Part shown: in pieces, positions 14,891-21,913 of the stretch | Numbering within the stretch: position 1 is the stretch's first letter | Layout of the letters: each line of letters begins with the position of its first letter | DNA from: O2-02-FULL-42-9 sp038043025 | GTDB lineage: Bacteria > Pseudomonadota > Gammaproteobacteria > UBA12402 | Assembly: GCA_038043025.1 (NCBI GenBank) | Contig: JBBTCW010000071.1 | Coordinates: 1 to 27,033, forward strand | Direction: 5' to 3' | DNA length: 27,033 bases | Position numbers and translations under genes: made by a program | Notes under the pieces: generated by a model | The model's input: only the letters and a program-made list of their open reading frames with translations | What the model was told of the DNA's origin: nothing | Databases searched by the model: none

Positions 14891-15248
14891 TGGTGGGCCC
14901 TCTAGGACTTGAACCTAGGACCAACGGATTATGCTTACCAACTATGACTTTCGCCACCCTTTCGGTTTGTGGTCTGGACTGTACCTTCTCTTTACAAGTC
15001 TGCCGTCCAGTCTCTACACCTTCTCTTGAATTCTTAGATTAAGAGCTTGGCTCGGTATCAGCGTAAATTTACATTATTAGCGTTCACCGACTTTGACAGA
15101 TTCTACTATAGAACAATTGTTCTATTCTATAGCAACCCATAAGAGGTCACCATGCTAGAGTGTACTATTAAATTGTCATTCTGAGCTACACTTTAGTTTA
15201 GGTTCCTCCTCTTAAGTCCGCTGCTCTAACCAGCTGAGCTAAGGGCCC
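14891..15248 (-). tRNA. tRNA-Ile(CAU), interrupted by a group I intron
   Basis: The 5' exon (15248-15215, 34 nt) holds the acceptor strand GGGCCCT, D-stem GCTC/GAGC and anticodon stem GCGGA up to U33. The 3' exon (14933-14891, 43 nt) begins with the anticodon CAT, closes the stem with TCCGT, and has the T-arm CCTAG-GTTCAAG-CCTAG-type fold, AGGGCCC, discriminator A and an encoded CCA. The joined tRNA is 77 nt. Overall similarity is to tRNA-Ile2(CAU), whose C34 is changed to lysidine by TilS, rather than to elongator tRNA-Met. Seven T residues follow the CCA on the minus strand and may terminate transcription. A promoter lies at 15260-15288. Confidence 0.92.
14934..15214 (-). ncRNA. Self-splicing group I intron (tRNA type, IC3-like)
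   Basis: This 281-nt intron lies between U33 and C34 of the tRNA anticodon loop; exon 1 ends in U and the intron ends in G (14934), as group I splicing needs. Core helices can be traced: P3 TCTGTC (15100-15095)/GGCAGA (15004-14999), P4 TCGGT (15090-15086)/ACCGA (15056-15052) followed by GAGCCAAGC, P6a CTCTT/AAGAG, P7 GACTG (15012-15008)/CAGTC (14981-14977) with the R and S consensus (GTAGAGACTGG and AAGGTACAGTCCA), and P9 capped by a GAAA tetraloop. The 5' part is long: TAAGAGG at the intron start pairs with CCTCTTA (15146-15140), placing a GGGTT guide sequence against exon 1. TTATG next to it can pair with CATAA of exon 2 (P10). It encodes no endonuclease. Confidence 0.9.
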
Positions 15249-15259
15249 ATTTCACCTCT

Positions 15260-15288
15260 ATTTAAGCGTAGTGAGGATCAAGTGTCAA
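15260..15288 (-). promoter_or_regulatory. Sigma70 promoter of the split tRNA gene
   Basis: On the minus strand a perfect TTGACA (15288-15283), a 17-nt spacer and TTAAAT (15265-15260) place the start of transcription about 5 nt before the tRNA. It is among the best promoter matches in the window. Confidence 0.65.
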
Positions 15289-15326
15289 TGCATTTTGCAG
15301 CCAAACGCTTATTCTGTAACAGACAC

Positions 15327-17243
15327 TTACTCTTTCTCTTCCGCCACTTCATCCAAAAAGCTTTGTACGAGCTCGGATCGGCTGGGATGACGTAATTTGC
15401 GTAATGCTTTTGCTTCGATTTGTCGAATACGTTCGCGTGTGACGTCAAATTGTTTGCCCACTTCTTCCAATGTATGGTCGGTGTTCATGTCGATACCAAA
15501 ACGCATGCGCAGCACTTTCGCTTCGCGCGGGGTGAGGGTCTCGAGCACCGTACGCAAGGCTTCTTTTAAGCCAGTGGATGTTGCGGCATCGAGCGGCGAT
15601 TCAACGGTCGTATCTTGAATGAAATCACCGAGTTTTGCTTCTTCGTCATCGTTAATCGGCGTATCCATCGAAATTGGATCGCGCGTGATGCGTAATACAC
15701 GTTGCACGCGATCAACGGGCATGTCCATAATTTTTGCCAGTTCTTCAGGCGTTGGTTCTTGGCCGGTTTCTTGCAATTTTTCACGGACGATACGCGTGAT
15801 TTTATTAATCGTTTCGATCATGTGCACGGGAATTCGGATCGTGCGTGCTTGATCTGCAATGGCGCGCGTGATCGCTTGTCGAATCCACCAGGTGGCGTAT
15901 GTTGAAAATTTATAGCCGCGACGATATTCAAATTTATCAACCGCTTTCATTAAACCAATATTGCCTTCTTGAATTAAATCCAAAAATTGCAAACCGCGAT
16001 TAGTATATTTTTTCGCAATTGAAATAACCAAACGCAAGTTAGCTTCAACCATTTCTTTTTTGGCGCGTCGTGCACGTGATTCGCCGATGGACATGCGACG
16101 ATTAATTTCTTTGATGTCCAGGATGGTTAAATTAGTCTCTTTTTCAAGTTCGATTAATTTGCGTTGTGCGCGCAATATCTCAACGTCGTAGCCTTTTAAC
16201 GCATTTATTGTCGGATGATTGTCTTTTTCAAGTTGGTTTAGCCAATCAAGATTGGTCGCGTTTCGTGGAAACGAATGGATGAAATCTTTGCGTGGCATAT
16301 TGGCTTTATGCACGCAGTATAGCATCACTTTTCGTTCCAGGTGACGAATGTCTGATAACATTTCGCGTAAACGTCGCATTAAACGCTCATATTGCCGCGA
16401 GGTCAATTTGAAATTCATGAAATGATCGGACAACTCATTGCGTTTTTTAATAGCTATTTTATGTTGTCGATTGTATTTTCGTTCTGCTTTTATGGCGGTT
16501 TGATGTAATTCGCGCAATGTTTCAAATTTTTCTTTTGTTATCCCGGGATCAGGGCCGTTGTCTTCAAAATCGTCGCTATCTTTCGTTGCTTCAAGCTCAT
16601 CATCATGGGGGATTTCTACCTCGATGATCGGTTCCTCATGTTTTGACGAGTTTTTTGCATCGAGTGTTGCTAATAATTTTTCATCATCTTCAGGTGCGAT
16701 AAACCCCGTGATTAAATCAGTTAATCGACCTTCGGGATTTGCATTAATGCGGTCGTATTCTTCTAACACAATGGTAATTGATTCAAAATGATGCGCCGCT
16801 GCTTTGAGCATCATACGAATGCCGTCTTCGATGCGTTTAGCAATAACGATTTCGCCTTGGCGAGTTAACAGCTCTACGGAGCCCATTTCTCGCATGTAGG
16901 CGCGTACGGCGTCATGGCGTTCAGCGCTTTTTTGTTTTGCGGCATCTTGATCGGCTAATGCAAGCGCGGCATTGGCTGCTTCGATTTCTTCTTCAGTCGC
17001 AGCTTCGCCATTTTTGGCCAAATGCAGAATGCTCATGTCATCCGTTTCAGGGTTATAGACGCGAATGCCCATATTGTTAATGGTCTCGACAATATTTTCG
17101 AATTGATCGCTGGGCAAGTCTGGGAGGATGTCTTGAATCTGCGTTGTGGTTAAATAACGCTGTCTTTGGGCGAGCTCAGACAGTGATTCGCCATCTTCGG
17201 TTGCTTTTTGATTTAATTTGTCATTAATCAATGAGTCTGACAT
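15327..17243 (-). CDS. rpoD: RNA polymerase sigma-70 factor, RpoD
   Basis: This is the primary sigma factor. From MSDSLINDK (start 17243) it has 638 residues. Region 1.1 is seen near the start (YLTTTQIQDILPDL), region 1.2 (MREMGSVELLTRQGEIVIAK), an acidic non-conserved insert (about residues 200-250), region 2 (LRLVISIAKKYTNRGLQFLD, then YATWWIRQAITRAIADQ), region 3 and region 4 (EVGKQFDVTRERIRQIEAKA). The frame is open to 17318 but the extra residues do not match the family and have no ribosome binding site. It is the last gene of the rpsU-yqeY-dnaG-rpoD operon and is separated from dnaG by about 130 bp. Confidence 0.97.
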   Translation of the reverse strand: MSDSLINDKLNQKATEDGESLSELAQRQRYLTTTQIQDILPDLPSDQFENIVETINNMGIRVYNPETDDMSILHLAKNGEAATEEEIEAANAALALADQDAAKQKSAERHDAVRAYMREMGSVELLTRQGEIVIAKRIEDGIRMMLKAAAHHFESITIVLEEYDRINANPEGRLTDLITGFIAPEDDEKLLATLDAKNSSKHEEPIIEVEIPHDDELEATKDSDDFEDNGPDPGITKEKFETLRELHQTAIKAERKYNRQHKIAIKKRNELSDHFMNFKLTSRQYERLMRRLREMLSDIRHLERKVMLYCVHKANMPRKDFIHSFPRNATNLDWLNQLEKDNHPTINALKGYDVEILRAQRKLIELEKETNLTILDIKEINRRMSIGESRARRAKKEMVEANLRLVISIAKKYTNRGLQFLDLIQEGNIGLMKAVDKFEYRRGYKFSTYATWWIRQAITRAIADQARTIRIPVHMIETINKITRIVREKLQETGQEPTPEELAKIMDMPVDRVQRVLRITRDPISMDTPINDDEEAKLGDFIQDTTVESPLDAATSTGLKEALRTVLETLTPREAKVLRMRFGIDMNTDHTLEEVGKQFDVTRERIRQIEAKALRKLRHPSRSELVQSFLDEVAEEKE

Positions 17244-17374
17244 AGAATGCCTATAATTTTTTGTCATAAAAAAAATAATAATGCTTCGCGCACCATTATA
17301 CCAAGTAGCGATCAACAATCCAGGGATCTCGTTTAAATAGGTTCATCCATGAGCTCGGTTCAGTATAGCAGGCT

Positions 17375-19099
17375 TTAATATTCTTGCCTCTGTTTGAGCA
17401 AATTTTGTAACAGTCTTTTTCCATCATCCGTCAAAGTCGCTGTGCTGGCCTGTTTCATCAGGGCTTCGATTTGATGCTCGATGATTTGTTTTTGAAGCCG
17501 ACGCAGAGCCGCGCACAGCTCGAGCACCAGACCCTCGGGAGGGATCATGTGGTCGTGGGTTGCGAGTTGGCTTAAACGTGAAAACTCTGGGCGGTCTCGC
17601 CAATGTTCCAGTAAGCTGCCGGTGGACCAGTCGTTTTTGGTGCGAATGAGAACCATGAGTTCCATGAGTAGATCGGCGCCAGAAGTTTTGGGGAGGGAGG
17701 GCTCGGCGTCGACATGCTCGATCAATTGAGGGTGTTGTAACAGCAGGGTGATGACGATGCGCATGGGTGACACGGTGGTTTTTAGCCGAGATCGTGTTGG
17801 GCGTGTGAGTGGCTTTGGCTTTACTGTGGTGGTGGGCATGTAATTTTGTAACGTGTTGGCGTCAATATGCGCTAGTTGCGAGAGCTGCGTTAAAAACATT
17901 TCACGTGATATTTCGTTAGGGATTTTCTTGATATAGGGAAGTGCTAAACTTACAAAACGTGCGCGACCATCGAGATGACACATGTTGACTTTCTGTTGTA
18001 AATGATCGAAGAAAAATTCGGATAACGGTTGTGCATTTACAACGCGTGTTTCGAATGTTTGTTTTCCTTCTTTTCGAACAAATGAATCAGGGTCTTCATC
18101 TTTGGGCAATAATATAAATTTAACTGACCATTCGTTTTGCAAGAGCGGCATTAAAATTTCGAGTGCGCGCCACGCAGCAGCAATGCCGGCATCGTCACCA
18201 TCGAAACAAAATACCACCTCAGGCGTTACGCGAAATAATTGTTCAATGTGGTGCGCCGAGGTGGCCGTGCCTAACGTAGCGACAGCGTAAGGAATGTCAT
18301 GTTGCGCTAGTGCCACGACATCCATGTACCCTTCGACGAGTAGCAACCGATCGAGTCGTGTTTTTTTTGCCTCATAGAGTCCATACAGCTCGTGACCTTT
18401 ATGAAAAATAGGGGTTTCCGGTGAGTTGAGATATTTAGGGACATCGTCGCCCAATACACGCCCGCCAAAGGCAATCACGCGGCCGCGGCGATCGCGAATC
18501 GGAAACATAATGCGGTCGCGAAATCGATCGTAATGAGCGTGATCGTCTTTTTTGATGAGCATACCGCTTTGTACTAAGTGTGATTTTGCATCTTCTCCAA
18601 AATGTTCTAATAAATTATTCCAGCCATTTGGCGCATAACCGATTTCAAATTGTTTGGCGATTTTGCCCGTGAGCCCGCGATTTTTTAAATAGTCCGCTGC
18701 GTGCGGATTGTTGCGTAAACAGTTTTGATAAAACTCGGACAGTTTTTCCATGATGTCGTAGAGCGGTTGATAATTCGGTGTCGATGAATCTTGCTCCATG
18801 TCGCGTGGCATGGGCATGCCGATTTGGCTGGCCAATGTTTCAATGGCCTCAACAAAATTCATATGTTGATGATCCATCATGAAGCTGATGGCGTTGCCGC
18901 TCGCACCGCAACCGAAGCAATGATAAAACTGTTTGCTCGGGCTGATGCTAAAAGAAGGGGTTTTTTCTTGATGAAAAGGACATAGCGCTTGGTAGTTGAT
19001 ACCCGTTTTTCGCAGTGCTAAAAATGGTTCAATGACGCTGACGATATCAACGCGAGCCAGTAAGTCATCGATGAATTTTTGTGGAATGCGACCTGCCAT
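17375..19099 (-). CDS. dnaG: DNA primase
   Basis: DnaG makes the RNA primers for replication. The 574-residue protein has an N-terminal CHC2 zinc domain (Cys40, His43, Cys61, Cys64 in CPFHQEKTPSF and YHCFGCGASGNA), the RNA polymerase core with TOPRIM motifs LLLVEGYMDVVAL and VVFCFDGDDAG, and a C-terminal helicase-binding region. The start MAGRIPQKFI at 19099 matches the family; the frame is open to 19117. It lies in the macromolecular synthesis operon between the yqeY-type gene and rpoD. Confidence 0.97.
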   Translation of the reverse strand: MAGRIPQKFIDDLLARVDIVSVIEPFLALRKTGINYQALCPFHQEKTPSFSISPSKQFYHCFGCGASGNAISFMMDHQHMNFVEAIETLASQIGMPMPRDMEQDSSTPNYQPLYDIMEKLSEFYQNCLRNNPHAADYLKNRGLTGKIAKQFEIGYAPNGWNNLLEHFGEDAKSHLVQSGMLIKKDDHAHYDRFRDRIMFPIRDRRGRVIAFGGRVLGDDVPKYLNSPETPIFHKGHELYGLYEAKKTRLDRLLLVEGYMDVVALAQHDIPYAVATLGTATSAHHIEQLFRVTPEVVFCFDGDDAGIAAAWRALEILMPLLQNEWSVKFILLPKDEDPDSFVRKEGKQTFETRVVNAQPLSEFFFDHLQQKVNMCHLDGRARFVSLALPYIKKIPNEISREMFLTQLSQLAHIDANTLQNYMPTTTVKPKPLTRPTRSRLKTTVSPMRIVITLLLQHPQLIEHVDAEPSLPKTSGADLLMELMVLIRTKNDWSTGSLLEHWRDRPEFSRLSQLATHDHMIPPEGLVLELCAALRRLQKQIIEHQIEALMKQASTATLTDDGKRLLQNLLKQRQEY

Positions 19100-19140
19100 A
19101 CTTACATACCCGAGCAATGAGCGAAGCCCAACAAAATGAC

Positions 19141-19605
19141 TTATGAGGACAATAGAGTCTTAATCTTTGCGCCGACTTGCCCCATCTCTGCGCGGCCTTG
19201 AATTTGGGCTTTAAGAATTCCCATGACTTTGCCCATATCTTTCATGGTGGTTGCTTTCGTTTGTGTGATGGCGGTTTTGATCAGCGTATCAAGTTCGGTT
19301 TCGGATAAAGGTGTCGGCAAATACGTTTGTATGATCGCAATTTCGGCTTCTTCTTGTTGAACTAATTCATCGCGCCCCGCTTGGGTAAATTGAGCGATGG
19401 AATCGCGACGTTGTTTGATCATTTTTTCGAGGATCGTCATGACTTGAGCATCATCTGCTTCGGTATGTGCATGATCGATTTCATGTTGACGAATGGTGGA
19501 AAAAATTAATCGAATGGCGCTCAGGCGTTCTTTATCATGTGCACGTAATGCATTTTGCATGTCCGTTTGAATACGTGCTTTTAAATCCGATTTATCCTCT
19601 GTCAT
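19141..19605 (-). CDS. GatB/YqeY domain protein
   Basis: This 154-residue protein has the YqeY fold related to the tRNA-binding tail of GatB. Visible family segments are LKARIQTDMQNALRAHDKER, LSAIRLIFSTIRQHEID, IQTYLPTPLSETEL and MKDMGKVMGILKAQIQGRAE. Its function as a separate protein is not settled; binding to tRNA or an amidotransferase partner is inferred from the GatB tail. Its start codon overlaps the end of rpsU by 14 bp, which suggests coupled translation. It lies in the usual place between rpsU and dnaG. Confidence 0.93.
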   Translation of the reverse strand: MTEDKSDLKARIQTDMQNALRAHDKERLSAIRLIFSTIRQHEIDHAHTEADDAQVMTILEKMIKQRRDSIAQFTQAGRDELVQQEEAEIAIIQTYLPTPLSETELDTLIKTAITQTKATTMKDMGKVMGILKAQIQGRAEMGQVGAKIKTLLSS

Positions 19606-19852
19606 GCCGAATGACCTTTTTCTTTTTTCTGCGGGTTTTTGAACCGCGCGCAGGTGCTACTCTTTCTCGGGATAATTTCTTCTGGAGACGTTTTTCGGCT
19701 TGAGCCTTTTGACGTTTGCGTTTCCATGTGGGTTTTTCATAAAACTCATGTCGACGTGTTTCGACTGTAATGCCGGCTTTTTCACAGATACGTTTAAAGC
19801 GGCGCAGTGCTGTTTCAAATGTTTCGTTTTCTCTTACTCGAATGCTTGGCAT
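19592..19852 (-). CDS. rpsU: 30S ribosomal protein S21, with extended C-terminus
   Basis: S21 is a small basic protein of the 30S subunit needed for efficient initiation. The first 70 residues match the family closely (MPSIRVRENETFETALRRFK, RRHEFYEKPTWKRKRQ). The usual length is about 71 residues, whereas this one has 86: a further basic stretch (RVAPARGSKTRRKKKKVIRH) extends over the start of the next gene. GAGG before the ATG is a good ribosome binding site, and the promoter at 19894-19923 precedes it. It is the first gene of the operon. Confidence 0.95.
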   Translation of the reverse strand: MPSIRVRENETFETALRRFKRICEKAGITVETRRHEFYEKPTWKRKRQKAQAEKRLQKKLSRERVAPARGSKTRRKKKKVIRHDRG

Positions 19853-19893
19853 CCAATACTACCTCGTTGCTTGTTGAATATAAAAGGTGGGAA

Positions 19894-19923
19894 ATTGTAC
19901 AGGCTTTTTTGCTCGGATGTAAA
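19894..19923 (-). promoter_or_regulatory. Sigma70 promoter of the rpsU-dnaG-rpoD operon
   Basis: On the minus strand TTTACA (19923-19918), an 18-nt spacer and TACAAT (19899-19894) preceded by TG give a good housekeeping promoter about 40 nt upstream of the rpsU start codon. It shares the gap with the tsaD promoter on the other strand. Confidence 0.6.
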
Positions 19924-19950
19924 GGGTATTTTGGCGTTTTGCTCTCTTTT

Positions 19951-19956
19951 TATAAT
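19951..19956 (+). promoter_or_regulatory. Possible -10 box of tsaD
   Basis: A perfect TATAAT lies 38 bp before the tsaD ATG. No good -35 is visible at the right distance (TTTTGG or TTGGCG are the nearest), so this is a partial promoter match. Confidence 0.35.
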
Positions 19957-19994
19957 AGAAACATGTTAAACTGTGTTCAATTTTTGGGAGGTTT

Positions 19995-21026
19995 ATGCGG
20001 GTTTTGGGAATTGAGACATCTTGCGATGAGACTGGCGTGGCTATTTATGACTCAGCTCAGGGGTTGTTGGCGAACGCGCTGTATAGTCAAATCCCGGTTC
20101 ATGCACCCTATGGCGGTGTCGTGCCGGAGTTGGCATCGCGTGATCATGTCAAAAAAATCTTGCCGCTCGTTGAATCTGCCTTGGCACAGGCAAAATTATC
20201 AAAAGATCAGGTGGATGGTGTTAGTTATGCGGCAGGTCCCGGATTGGTGGGTGCTTTGTTGGTGGGTGCTGCGGTAGGTCGCAGTTTGGGCTATGCGTGG
20301 AAAGTGCCGACGATTGGGGTTCATCACATGGAGGCGCATTTATTGGCACCCATGTTAGAAGAAAATTCGCCCGCATTTCCATTTGTTGCGTTGGTGGTTT
20401 CGGGTGGTCATACTTTATTGATGGAAGTGAAGGGAGTCGGTCAATATCAACTATTGGGTGAAACGCTTGATGATGCGGCGGGCGAAGCGTTTGATAAAGT
20501 CGCAAAATTATTGGGCTTGCCTTATCCAGGTGGATCGGTGTTGGAGAAGCTAGCGGAAAAAGGGCGACCCGATCAATTTAAGTTTCCACGACCGATGACC
20601 GATCGACCGGGATTGGATTTTAGTTTTAGCGGTATAAAAACAAGTGTCATTAATGCGATACGTCATGTTGAATTAACTGATCAGATAAAAGCAGACATTG
20701 CGGCTGCCTTTCAAACTGCGGTGGTTGAAACATTTGTGATAAAATGTCGCCGCGCATTAGGGCAAACACATTATAAGCGTTTGGTGATTGCCGGCGGAGT
20801 GGGAGCGAATTTAGAATTACGAAAACAATTACAAAAGTTGGTTGATTCAATCAGCGGTGAATTATTTTATCCGCGCATTGAATTTTGTACGGACAATGGC
20901 GCGATGATTGCGTATTTGGGGTGCCAGCGTTTGATGTTAGGCGAAAGAGATGATTTAGCCATTAATGTGCGAGCGAGATGGCCCTTTATCAAATCCTCAG
21001 CTATCAAATTCTCAGCTCAGAGGTAA
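19995..21026 (+). CDS. tsaD: tRNA N6-adenosine threonylcarbamoyltransferase
   Basis: TsaD transfers threonylcarbamoyl to A37 of ANN-decoding tRNAs, together with TsaB, TsaC and TsaE. The 343-residue protein begins MRVLGIETSCDETGVAIYD and shows the metal-binding HHMEAHL (His111, His115), VSGGHTLL, DDAAGEAFDKVAKLLGLPYPGG, FSFSGIKT and the C-terminal GGVGAN and FCTDNGAMIAY motifs. GGGAGG is a strong ribosome binding site. The C-terminus after RARWP is atypical: its last residues (FSAQR) and the TAA stop are encoded by the left end of repeat element C, and the sequence just before is a 15-bp tandem duplication. It is divergent from rpsU, as in many relatives. Confidence 0.96.
   Translation: MRVLGIETSCDETGVAIYDSAQGLLANALYSQIPVHAPYGGVVPELASRDHVKKILPLVESALAQAKLSKDQVDGVSYAAGPGLVGALLVGAAVGRSLGYAWKVPTIGVHHMEAHLLAPMLEENSPAFPFVALVVSGGHTLLMEVKGVGQYQLLGETLDDAAGEAFDKVAKLLGLPYPGGSVLEKLAEKGRPDQFKFPRPMTDRPGLDFSFSGIKTSVINAIRHVELTDQIKADIAAAFQTAVVETFVIKCRRALGQTHYKRLVIAGGVGANLELRKQLQKLVDSISGELFYPRIEFCTDNGAMIAYLGCQRLMLGERDDLAINVRARWPFIKSSAIKFSAQR
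20988..21017. repeat. 15-bp tandem duplication at the tsaD/repeat junction
   Basis: ATCAAATCCTCAGCT (20988-21002) is followed at once by ATCAAATTCTCAGCT (21003-21017), with one mismatch. The unit joins tsaD coding sequence with the outer part of the element's terminal repeat, like the 16-bp duplication at the hemW junction. Confidence 0.88.
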
Positions 21027-21113
21027 GCAGATATTCATTGTTAGAATGGGATGAATGAGGAAGAAAACGGATTTTTTAGAATCAGATGAACGCTTCGCGT
21101 CCTCTGAGGTGAG
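21011..21113 (+). repeat. 103-bp inverted-repeat element, copy C (divergent)
   Basis: The left end is CTCAGCTCAGAGG (21011-21023) and the right end CCTCTGAGGTGAG (21101-21113). The outer parts of the interior (TAAGCAGATATTCATTGTTAG, then TTTTAGAATCAGATGAACGC) match copies B and D, but the middle is diverged. The left end is read as the last codons of tsaD and the adjoining TAA is its stop codon. Confidence 0.82.
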
Positions 21114-21142
21114 ACCGAGTTGTTGAACTAACTATACGAATC

Positions 21143-21171
21143 GTTGGGCTTCGCATGCTGCTCAGCCCAAC
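21143..21171. repeat. Hairpin GTTGGGCT/AGCCCAAC between tsaD and plsY
   Basis: GTTGGGCT (21143-21150) and AGCCCAAC (21164-21171) form an 8-bp stem with a 13-nt loop. A related fragment (GCGAAGCCCAAC) lies between dnaG and the yqeY-type gene at about 19121-19132, so this may be a dispersed repeat. It lies in the convergent gap and could help terminate both genes. Confidence 0.55.
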
Positions 21172-21182
21172 CTACGCGCTGG

Positions 21183-21205
21183 ATGCCGCGGTTAAACCGC
21201 GGCAT
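21183..21205. terminator. Perfect GC-rich hairpin, likely bidirectional terminator or REP-like repeat
   Basis: ATGCCGCGGTT (21183-21193) and AACCGCGGCAT (21195-21205) form an 11-bp perfect stem around one base. It lies between the convergent genes tsaD and plsY, 11 bp from the plsY stop codon. There is no U-run, so it could act as a roadblock or be a REP-like repeat rather than a classical terminator. Confidence 0.55.
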
Positions 21206-21216
21206 GACAGAGGCGT

Positions 21217-21816
21217 TTATTTTGCGCCGTCTTTGCTAAAACTCAATTTGGGTTCTGTCTTGTTGCGCAAGCGTTCAATGTTGTCCCAATGTGTCCAGAT
21301 AATTAATAATGCAACCGGTATTAATGCTAAGAAATAAATAACGGGCGCGAAAAATAATGCGTACACAGGTGTTAACACGGTTGCGATTAAAGACGCTAGC
21401 GAAGAATAACGGAAAATAAATGCAATGGCTGCCCAGGTGACGGCGGTGACAATACCCAGCATGGGTGAAACAACTAATATGGCACCCCACGCGGTGGCGA
21501 CCCCTTTTCCTCCTTTGAATTTGAAGAACACGGGATATACATGGCCGGCGACAACGGCGAGGACGACGACGCCAAGCTCCAATCCCGTGATCAAAAATAG
21601 GCGAGCAAGCAAAACGGCAACGAGGCCTTTGGCGACATCCAATCCTAACGTGATGAGAGCGGCTTTATTGCCCGCCAATCGCAAGACATTGGTAGCGCCT
21701 GAGCTGCCTGAACCGGCTTCTCGCGGGTCGATTTGTTTAAAATATTTACTAATAATAACGCCGCTGGAGATAGATCCGATTAAATAGGCGACAGTTATGG
21801 CAATGATGGCTAGCAT
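21217..21816 (-). CDS. plsY: Glycerol-3-phosphate acyltransferase PlsY
   Basis: PlsY uses acyl-phosphate from PlsX to acylate glycerol-3-phosphate, the first step of phospholipid synthesis, in the inner membrane. The 199-residue protein has about five membrane segments and the three family motifs: GSISSGVIISK, REAGSGSSGATNVLRLAG, and the FKFKGGKGVATAWG region; the C-terminal THWDNIERLRNKTEPKL is also typical. AAGGAG precedes the ATG. plsY is a frequent neighbour of tsaD in gammaproteobacteria. It is convergent with tsaD and divergent from orn. Confidence 0.96.
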   Translation of the reverse strand: MLAIIAITVAYLIGSISSGVIISKYFKQIDPREAGSGSSGATNVLRLAGNKAALITLGLDVAKGLVAVLLARLFLITGLELGVVVLAVVAGHVYPVFFKFKGGKGVATAWGAILVVSPMLGIVTAVTWAAIAFIFRYSSLASLIATVLTPVYALFFAPVIYFLALIPVALLIIWTHWDNIERLRNKTEPKLSFSKDGAK

Positions 21817-21913
21817 GATAAACTCCTTCTGAATGATTCCATAAATTATAATGGTACCGGAAAATTAAAATTTATGTAATATGTGAGCATGTATATTTTA
21901 TGAGGTGGTAATT

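Noticed and set aside
14827..15042. Open frame over the tRNA 3' exon and intron starting with GPLGLEPRT-like residues
   Set aside because: This is the well-known false protein produced by translating the antisense of a tRNA 3' end; the region is better explained by the split tRNA and its intron.
19807..20277. 156-codon frame over the start of tsaD
   Set aside because: It is in another frame of a clear tsaD gene and has no ribosome binding site.
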